Origin: Doris montereyensis
Lineage: Eukaryota; Mollusca; Gastropoda; Nudibranchia; Dorididae
Direction: 5' to 3'
DNA: 64,000 nt
Assembly: GCA_037039925.1 (NCBI GenBank)
Contig: JAXRKP010000057.1
Span: forward strand, 354,001-418,000
A model generated the notes under the pieces. The model saw nothing but the letters and a program-made list of their open reading frames with translations, had not been told where the DNA came from and did not search any database. Positions 55,574 to 64,000 of this stretch are shown here, piece after piece (positions within the stretch are counted from its first letter, which is position 1; each line of letters opens with the position of its first letter). The position numbers and the translations under genes were made by a program.

Positions 55574-55877
55574 TTTGCCGTGTACCGGTTAAACGCGCCG
55601 CAGATTGCCTTTGAAAAGCTGATCCACGTATCACCGATGCTGACAGCAACTAGAAGAAAACAACAGCTTCCGGAAAGTGAAAAGTGGTCAAATAGGCGAA
55701 GCTATTCCATCTCCCTCCCTCGCTATAAAATATTACCTGTACCAGAGGAATCGCTGTCGCTGGCAAGCCTGGGGGCCTTGCCTCACCCCACCCCAATTTC
55801 CATCAAATCTCAATTATTATTTTACGGACTATGGTTTTTTGTTTAAATTGTTTCAAAAATTTACAACAAAAAAAAAC

Positions 55878-56035
<158 letters not shown>

Positions 56036-56536
56036 AATGAGAAGGAAATCTGGCATTAATTTTCAGAAATTGTTTTCATGTAATTATAAAACTAGAAGCA
56101 TCCATATGGTACCTCACCTCCACCTTAAGATATCTGTTTACACAGCCAATTTGTGTGTTGCTTGTCATAAGCAGCATACCTAAGTAGTGTTCAAAGCCAT
56201 ACACACAAAAATACATATAGTGAGCAGTATGCTAACATCAGATAGGGCCTATACTATGTACATGTACCTGGGATTGTTTTAAGAATTGCAATTTGTCATT
56301 GCGTCCATCTCAAGAATGTGCTTCCTAGAACCTTTCTCTTTTTCTGTCTTTAATAATTTACTTAACGTTTGTATGTAAACAAAATGTCATTTATATATAC
56401 GTTTGAATTAACATAGACGTTTGTATGTAAACAAAATGCCATTTATACATACGTTTGAATTTACTTAGACGTTTGTATTACAACAATAACAAATGAGGAA
56501 GACGGAGAGGAAGAGAAGGAGGACCAGGAGAAAAAG

Positions 56537-56735
56537 AAGAAGTGGTGGTATTGGTAGAAGTGGTAGTAGCAGTAGTAGTAGTATTAGTAGTAGTAATAGT
56601 AGTAGTAGTAGTAGTAGTAGTAGAAGAAGTAGTAGTAGTGGTAGTAGAAGTAGTAGTAGTAGAAGAAGAAGAAGTGGTGGAAGTGGTGGTTGTAGTAGTA
56701 GTAGTAGCAGCAGCAACAGCAGCAGTAATAGTAGG
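56537..56735 (+). repeat. AGT/AGA/AGC trinucleotide tract
   Basis: Imperfect AGT units with GGT, AGA and AGC variants. Open frames on both strands are artefacts. Confidence 0.95.
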
Positions 56736-56794
56736 CCTATTTTTTTCTTAGTTAATTTGATTTTAGAGATCTCTGGGTTTTGGGTTTTTTGACA

Positions 56795-57045
56795 GATTTT
56801 TTGTGTTCACTTTGCTCGGACTGCCATGTGAACAGCCAAGGGTTCATGAACGTATACAAAATGGTTTGATCTGCACATGGGATCTCATTTTATCGTCAGT
56901 ATTCGATGCACCAACCTGAAACAGGGAGTGTGTGAAGGGGGGAGGCGGGGCGATATTCATAGATATCAATGGTTTCACCCAGAAAAAACACGACCTTTTG
57001 ATTAAAGAGGCCGACACCTCTGGAGCACCGAGCCCCCCCCCCCAG
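56795..57045 (-). mobile_element. SINE family B, antisense copy
   Basis: CGGACTGCCATGTGAACAGC, GATCTGCACATGGGATCTCA, TTTATCGTCAGTATTCGATG and AGGCCGACACCTCTGGAGCA are reverse complements of successive family B blocks. It ends in a C-run. Confidence 0.65.
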
Positions 57046-57638
57046 CAGAGAAGTAAGTATTATTAATATTGCATTAATAATAGAAGTAGCTCTACATCAT
57101 GTACATGTAGTAGCTTCCATACAACAAGTTAAATATGTACCGGTTGTTTATTTTGATCCCTCTGTCGTTTAAGTCGCTTAAAACATTACCGTCAGTAAAA
57201 GTAGAAATCTAACCCTATACATGGGGGTGGGGGAAGGTGAAACACTTCTCGTGCATATAATTATACGGGGCTTTCATCATCATTCTTAACGAAATCATTG
57301 ATAGGATTTAAGTCATAGTAAGTCTTTTTATGACGTAACGATACAGATTAGGTGCAGGGAACTGATGCCACGTAGAATTAGTCTTTCGTTTACACACTGA
57401 CGTAGTGTTATTCTTTTTAACACATTAGTTGTGAAAATAGCAAATAGTGCTCTTCCAACTTGAGAATAAGAAATTTCTTTCTTTTACTTCCGTCATCACG
57501 AGAGAAGGCATGTTTCCAATTTTCCACTGAAAATTCATTTTGGCATAACTCTTTAACTATTTAAGAAATCACTCTGACATCAAGTATTACAATTTTATAT
57601 TATTTTTTTTTCTTTCCAGACAGTCGGAACGCATCATC

Positions 57639-57688
57639 ATGCAGAACGAAGCAGGAGAATTCGTTGATCTCTTTGTTCCCCGCAAATG
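57639..57688 (+). CDS. RPS21: RPS21 coding exon 1
   Basis: An acceptor (TTTCTTTCCAG, ending 57619) precedes 19 bases of leader and the ATG, so at least one non-coding 5' exon lies upstream. It codes MQNEAGEFVDLFVPRK plus TG of a Cys codon, then GTGAGG. Confidence 0.93.
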
Positions 57689-60600
57689 GTGAGGGCAATG
57701 TCGTCATTGTTACCTATTATCGATATTCCTTTTTCTTGATTGAATTGATGCTATTTTGCCATTCTTGCTCATTAGTTTAGTGGTGTCGAGATCTAATTGC
57801 AGTGACTCTGTGAGGTTTTCAGTTGTTTGGTAGGTCCTACTTCATTCCCTTTCACTCTTTCAGGTCTCTTTTCTTTTAATTCTAACCGTAATTAAAGTAT
57901 TTAGGCAAAACCGGCATCTATGGTGGGAAATTGGCAAAATAATCAGGGGTGATCAATCGACAGACATGGATAAAGATTCACAATGTTTGTTTTAGAAGAG
58001 TCCTCAGTTTTACTTAAAATTGAATGCATGACAAAAGGACACCTGGCAACCCCTAAGTTCTTCTTTAGGTGGTTAGCACGCGGACAAGTTGACATTGCTT
58101 GCTAAAGCCAAAGGCACAATGGATATGGCCAATGTTAGACTGGGGTTGTAATATTTTTCACATGCGATACCTAGTCAATAAAAAACACCAGGAGGTTATT
58201 TTGTGCAACCTATGACATTGGAAAGATAATCCACCTTGATTTTATGGAAAGAAGTATGTTGTAAATAAGGTTATTTGTAAAATAATGGTCTGTTACATTC
58301 AAAAGTTACGTTCAGAAGAGTTCTGGACCATGTGATTTATGGAGAAGAAAAATTGGAGACTTAAGACTTGGGAAAACATTCTCTGTAGTAGAGGGCACAT
58401 CAGACAGGGATTTTACCGTAGGCTTTATCATACTGTAGCCAACCTTACATTGTAGGCATATATATAATATATGTATCTATAATGAAGCAGAATATGTAAT
58501 AATATGGAAAGATAATGTCACCTTGTATTTGGTTCATGGAAATTTTTGTTTAACCAGACTATGACTACCTAGTCAGATGGTGGATAATGTACAAATCAAG
58601 TCCTATTAATTGTGTTCTTGACCATTATGCTTCCTGTTTTGTTCTCTTTTCTAAATTGGTTTATTAATTTTGATCTTTATATATGATAAATGCCACAAAG
58701 TAAATTTATATCATCAGTGTAGGGAGGGGTTCCTCGTTTGATTGCTCATTGGATCGACACCATTAAAAGTCATTCACTTATATTTCTAAATGTCTGGTTA
58801 TGATTAGAAGAGAAAACATAATTAGGTAGGTGCATCTCTGAATCCCTGACTGTTAATAAGAAATAAATTTTAATGAAGATAATGAGAAAATAATAATGGG
58901 GATTTTTGTTATTATTATTACTGGTTTCCAAAGAAAATTAGAGACTGTACCTTTGGCTTTCTTTCAATATCATTACTATTATGCTATAAAACCTCATATT
59001 ATTGTAAATCCAATATTTTCTTTTTTTTTTTTGTTTAATCAGTATTTTTGTGATGTTAATGTTAGTAGTTAGATGGTGATAATGTTGTTTTTTACATTTT
59101 ATTTTTATTTTTATTTTTCCTTCCTATTTATTTGTTAATCTCCAAATCATCATCCTTTCTCCTTCCTCTTCTTGTTCCTTTTCTCCTTCCTCTTCTTGTT
59201 CTTCTCTTTTTCTTTCTCTTCTTTTCTTCTTTCTTCTTCCTCTCTTCTTCTTCTTCCCCTTCTTCTTCTCCTCTTTCTTTTCCTTTCTCTTCTTCTGTTA
59301 TGATTTATTAATATTATCATGATAATAATCATAATAAAAAGATTGATAATAATAATAATATATTATTAGTGAATAATTAATTGTAATAATCATGAATGTC
59401 ATAATTATGTAACCTTAATACCATCATAATTATATTATTATTTTATTATTACTATTATTATTGTTGTTACAGATTATTATCATTACTGTTAATCAATATT
59501 ATTATTATCAGTCAGTATTATTATTGTAACCATCATCATCTTCATAAATCATCACTTTAACTCTTCTCTCAGAATTTCTCTCTCTCTTCTCTCTCTCTAT
59601 CTAATGTATCACTCTGGTGGCCTCTCAAATAAAATCAGAATCTCTGACTTTCTATCTCTCTCTCAATCTACAAACATCTATCTCTCATCTCTTAAAGCAA
59701 ACTCTCTCTCAAAACGGCTAACATTTAACAAAGACAACCCCAAAATCAATAAATGCTTAATATAACAGATACAATTCCTCCTCCTTCCTTTTCTCATAAA
59801 ACACACACACGCGCAACAATTGACAACTTTGAATCTAGTTAGGAAAACCCTGATATCACCAATGTAGTGGACATGGGTAAAATTCAATACATCAAATAAA
59901 ATATGATATGTCAAAATAATACAGACTTTAATATCCATATGTAAAACCGACATGTATTATTTGATACAATAGAAGATTATTGTAATTTTGTTAAGACTAT
60001 TTTACCAACTTTCACCAGAGGTTATTTGGTTTTCTTGTTACATTAATGATAAGAATCAACCAGATCTTACAAAGTGACAGTTTTAAATAAGGCGTTGACA
60101 AACAAGGCCTCTTGAGCAATCATAGCTACGCGGCAAGTTCATCGACCATGTAAAAATATTATCTGAGCAAACCTGACAACCAGTGTCAAAAAAATTTGAA
60201 TGAGCCGACTTTCCAAAGTATCATTTAAAATACTTAAAGCAAAAGATAAAAAATCATTATAATAATAAAAAGAAAATGGATTTATATAAACACAACATGA
60301 ATATTATCAGACTGAAAAATGTAATTTTGATTGGGGACTACCTGACAGAAAATTTGAGCCTAATCAGACTACCAGTGAATAATCTGAATTGGGGAGGCCT
60401 AGAAGGAATTTTTAATTAAAATATTTCTTTTTTTTTAAATTTATGTTATATGAGTTCTGCATTCTGTTCTATTCATCCTTGCAGTTCTGCCAGTAACAGA
60501 ATCATTGCTGCCAAAGACCATGCATCAATTCAAATCAATATTGCAGAGGTAACTTAATTGTGATAATTCTTACATATTTTTGTTTGAAGAAAATTTGGTT

Positions 60601-63600
60601 TATTGTCATTATATTACGTTGTATATATATATGTCATTCACATGTTTAGTTCATTCCCATAATCACCAGATGTTCGTTTCGTCTTTGCTCATTATATAAT
60701 TTTGATCTGTGAATAATCTTTCTACTCTCTGGTATATATGATGTTTAAAACAAGAGAAAATTTTTTCGTCCCCATAATTTTACTTAATTTGCGTGTAATG
60801 ACCACTAACTCAAATATCATGTATCATGTCTTGATTGCATTTATTGGTTTATTGAAATTATGTTAAAAGTGAACCAGAATAAACTCTCTTTTCACATTCA
60901 AATTTTAAACAAACAAAAGTTCAGAAGACATGAAAGTATATCTTGTATACCGTGTCTTTTCACTGTGTGTTGTATTTGTTCATAAAAAATCAATTTCTTT
61001 TCCTGTCAAAACTGGATGAACTAATACATCAACTTCTCTGTTGTTCAATACTATTATCTGTTGTTACTTTACAATTTACAGGTGGATGAGACAACCGGTA
61101 GAATGACTGGCACCAATAAGATTTATGCCATCTGTGGCGCCATCAGGAAAATGGTATGTATGAGAACTTCTCTTCGCACACCCTGTCCACAGGGAGGTAA
61201 AAGTAAGACCATGAGGCCCATAGACCTTAAGATTGCTTCAATTTCTGTAGTGTTCTATGTTTGCTGTTATGAATAGGTGAGGTGGTTAAGCACAACAGGA
61301 TAGGATTCCAGGCCCATCGCCGATTTTTATACTGATAATCAATGGAAGCACGCTACTTTATTTTCACTTTCATGACGAACTACAATTTCCACACGGATCC
61401 GTGAGGCTCTACTAGTCAAATTTTTTAGTCTGAAATCTACTGACGCATTTGTTGTGGAAATAGCCTTTCATGCAAATGATTTTGGGATAGATTTAGACTG
61501 TTTAGATGCACTGACTTACAAGTTACCTCTTTGCAGTCATACAGTTCAGTTGTGAATGTGATCTGCTCTGGGCATCTTTCATTCTAGGAAAATCGGCTGT
61601 CATCTTAAATTTCCTATTGCGTTATGCGCGATTTATGTTATAAACCTATTTGTGGGTTGTTATTAGTTATTGTGATTTAATAGTCTCTAGAGCTAGACAA
61701 GATTATGATAAATCTGCTTGAGTGAAGTAATCTTATGTAGATCTGTAAGAGATCTAGATCCTGTATTATGATGGCTTGACAGTCCTAGATCTAGGCCATA
61801 GCTTGGGTTAGTATATCAGCATATAAATAGATCTAGCTTGTTAACAGATTAAAATTATTTCTTGCTCAGCGTTTCAGAGAATTTGAGATCCAGATTCTAG
61901 TAGGATAGAGAGGTCTTGATCTAGATTCTTCCAGATTTAGATTCTAGACAGACATGTTATTTTATGATAGATCTGAATTCAATCTAGATAAGGTATATCT
62001 AGATCTAATCTAATTGTTATCTAGAGGCCTAGAAACTACGAGACTAGATTTAGATTACTAGGTCTAGAATTTGTCGCGCCCATTTTCTTCAATAACTTTA
62101 GTAGTTAATAGTAGAGCTAGATCTACTTGGTAGCCTAGTTAATAGAATCAGAATTGATTTAGAATTTTATAGAGTTATAATAATCCTCAAAACAACTAAC
62201 TCTAGATCTAGGTTAAAGATAAGCTAGCTCCAGAATGTAGATCTAGACAATTTAACAAATTGGGGATGACCTGTCAAAAGTTAAGGTTTAATGATCAGGA
62301 TTCACCAGTAGATGTGATTGATCTAGATTTAGGTTTTATGTCTAATAACAAACTCTGGCTGTCAACGAATTTAAGATTGTAATGATAAATTTCTTTTGTA
62401 ATTATATCAGGAAGGTTGAGAAAGATGGCATTGCATGGTGGTGTTATTGGTAGTGTGAGATTAAATAAGGTACATGAGGTGTTCTGTATCTGAAAGTTTC
62501 CATTTCAAAGACTTTCAGTGGGTTTTTTCATTTGCCATTTACATACCTGTGCACACCAGCACCAGATTCCTCATGTAATTTTGTTCTAGAAGTCTTTCTT
62601 TTAGTTTTGACATATAATATGGCTTTAAATCACTTCACAAAAGGGAAACCCAAGCTGTGCACAGTTATGAGAAACCACAAGAAAAAACCCAATTTTAATC
62701 TAAGTTAACAACTTTGTCTCACGCAGGATTCATGCCCAGATCAAGATTCCCATTCCATAGCCTTAATCACCGTACCACAATAACTGCTTACTATTTGGGC
62801 CTTATGAAGGATGCATTTATTTAAAGTGACCCCAGATATTTAAATCTAAACTGAATGTACCACACTGCAAATAGATCTCTATAATCCAGAGCTAAATGTA
62901 GATTTTCATCATAAATGTAAGATGCCATGGCACTCTGCTTGTTGATGGAGATCTCCAGGCATATTGATGTCAAAGACAATTGAGATCGTAAAAGTGTCTT
63001 TGCCCTAGGAGAGGACCATAAGTGTGACCTCTTGGTTTAAATGAAAATGCAAGCTTTTCGCAAAACAATACAAAAATTTATGGATTCATTATTCATCACT
63101 TCAGAATATTTCATCATTCTGAAGGTTGAAAGATAGGCTATTTGTATCCTTTACAGAAAATTTGAGCCTAATCAGTTGAGAAATAATGACACTAGATTGA
63201 ATAGGATGCATATGTTGAGCAGAGAAAACTTTTGTCGATGAAACAAATTCTCTTTTGCTTGAAAGCGTGTAGCCATGGTTGACTTAGTTATCCCTAGAAT
63301 GTGATGGATTAGTATAATTGAAAATTGTTGTCCGTGATAAGATTTGTGAAGAAAATAAAAGGAATGAAAAATATCAATAGTTGAGATATAACAATTAATT
63401 TTTTAAAAATTACTATTAAAAACTCATTACCTCACAGGACTGAACTTTCTACAAATTAATAATTTGACTTGCTTCAAGGCCAGAAATGGTTTACACTCAG
63501 TTATCTCTCTCATTACAGAAAGTTTCTATTTGCATTTTATACCTTCTTTAATTATGGCTTTCTTCATTTTCTTTGTACAGGGTGAAACAGATGACTTCTC

Positions 63601-63635
63601 ATCAGATTGACGAAGAGGGATGGCATTATTTCAAA
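57639..63635 (+). CDS. RPS21: RPS21 (40S ribosomal protein eS21), 4 coding exons, 3' partial
   Basis: eS21 is a small eukaryote-specific protein of the 40S subunit that lies next to uS2/RPSA. Coding exons: 57639-57688, 60485-60548, 61082-61153, 63581-63635, all with AG/GT borders. The reading is MQNEAGEFVDLFVPRK, CSASNRIIAAKDHASIQI, then VDETTGRMTGTNKIYA and ICGAIRKM, and in the last exon GETDD followed by LIRLTKRDGIIS. These match human and fly RPS21 nearly residue for residue. One base is missing after GETDD, giving an in-frame TGA at 63608-63610. The final K-N-F and stop should be in an exon beyond the window. The ATG is fixed by the family N terminus. Confidence 0.93.
57828..57880 (+). 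mobile_element. SINE family C fragment
   Basis: GTTTGGTAGGTCCTACTTCA then CCCTTTCACTCTTTC corresponds to the start of the family C body. Confidence 0.4.
59155..59300 (+). repeat. TTC/CTTCC-rich low-complexity tract
   Basis: Imperfect CTTCTTCC and TTTCT units. The basic minus-strand open frame (Arg/Lys/Glu) is an artefact. Confidence 0.9.
60485..60548 (+). CDS. RPS21: RPS21 coding exon 2
   Basis: CATCCTTGCAG acceptor and GTAACT donor. It completes Cys and reads SASNRIIAAKDHASIQINIA then E. CSASNRII and KDHASIQ are family invariants. Confidence 0.93.
61082..61153 (+). CDS. RPS21: RPS21 coding exon 3
   Basis: Twenty-four codons follow AATTTACAG: VDETTGRMTGTNKIYAICG and AIRKM, then GTATGT. YAICGAIRRM is the RPS21 signature. 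Confidence 0.93.
61690..62350 (+). repeat. AGATCTAGA-rich stretch in the last RPS21 intron
   Basis: CTAGATCT, TCTAGA and AGATCTAG palindromes and near variants recur every 20-40 bases without a fixed period. This is a compositional cluster, not a tandem array. Confidence 0.7.
63581..63635 (+). CDS. RPS21: RPS21 coding exon 4, one-base gap
   Basis: After CTTTGTACAG it reads GETDD, and the conserved continuation LIRLTKRDGIIS appears in the +2 frame. A missing base around 63596-63597 restores it. The GTGAGT donor after TCAAA predicts a last exon beginning with the third base of Lys. Confidence 0.85.
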
Positions 63636-63764
63636 GTGAGTTATTCCTTCGTCTTGCGTTCATATAGCTTTATCTGCGGCTCCTTTATTAAACATATAAA
63701 TTTGTTTAAAGAAAAGAAAATGTCGTTTTTCACAGCAGGTACACATGTGTACTTGTCAAGAAGT

Positions 63765-63836
63765 TTCCACTTAATTCACCCCAACATCACGACACGTGGT
63801 GGATGGGGTAAATTTCTTCAATGAAGTAAACAAACG
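63765..63836 (+). mobile_element. SINE family C, 3' end
   Basis: TTAATTCACCCCAACATCAC, GTGGTGGATGGGGTAAATTT and a short CAAA tail. Confidence 0.55.
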
Positions 63837-64000
63837 TGCCAAGATCCTTTCTTTGTCTCTGTGTTTGATTTATGTACATATATACCCAACGTATATTATA
63901 CTTGTATTATGTAATTGTTTCTGTGTTGTCCAAAGTTGACCTGTTGTCATTGGGGTCATAATTTTCAAACCGCCTGTCCAAAGTGCCAAATTCAAAGACA

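Larger units (their letters stand above)
57689..60484 (+). other. RPS21 intron 1 (coding-side)
   Basis: Contains a partial SINE C at 57828-57880, a TTC/CTTCC-rich stretch at 59155-59300, ATT/AAT-rich sequence around 59330-59530 and a GATATCACC...GTGGACATGGGTAAA SINE tail at 59838-59895. No further exon is seen. Confidence 0.6.

Overview
This is animal nuclear DNA. It holds three intron-rich genes with canonical GT-AG splice sites, set in a background of microsatellites, minisatellites, tRNA-derived SINEs, LINE remnants and small terminal-inverted-repeat elements. The ribosomal protein sequence, the intron structure and the repeat types fit a lophotrochozoan invertebrate. A gastropod mollusc is my best guess, but the species cannot be fixed from the window. 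There are no prokaryotic operons, CRISPR arrays or phage genes.

Layout. (1) 56-30623 (+): the 3' three quarters of BAG6 (BAT3/Scythe). Seventeen exons with almost perfect phase continuity encode about 975 residues, including the nuclear-localisation segment and the C-terminal BAG-like domain. The ubiquitin-like N terminus lies upstream of the window. A probable long 3'UTR runs to a poly(A) signal near 34981. (2) 34987-42400: intergenic DNA dominated by AT, CT and a 3.4-kb minisatellite of 29-bp units with TAG expansions. (3) 47257-55573 (-): a five-exon SURF4, the ER cargo receptor, about 270 residues. It converges on BAG6 and may have a long 3'UTR down to about 42400. (4) 57639-63635 (+): RPS21 (eS21), four coding exons, with the last few codons beyond the window. 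SURF4 and RPS21 are divergent, with about 2 kb between their start codons.

The genes belong to general proteostasis: BAG6 handles exposed hydrophobic segments and tail-anchored proteins, SURF4 exports secretory cargo from the ER, and RPS21 is a 40S subunit protein. I see no dedicated shared pathway.

The most unusual feature is the repeat content of the BAG6 introns. Six different minisatellites lie between 10.2 and 29.9 kb. Two of them run right up to 3' splice sites. One, with 50-bp units, repeats a complete branch-site, pyrimidine and AG module about 14 times immediately before an exon, followed in many units by a donor-like GTAAGC. All three genes also carry small frameshifting gaps in otherwise conserved exons, mostly at homopolymers, which points to an unpolished long-read assembly rather than pseudogenes. 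I found no convincing new multi-gene system.
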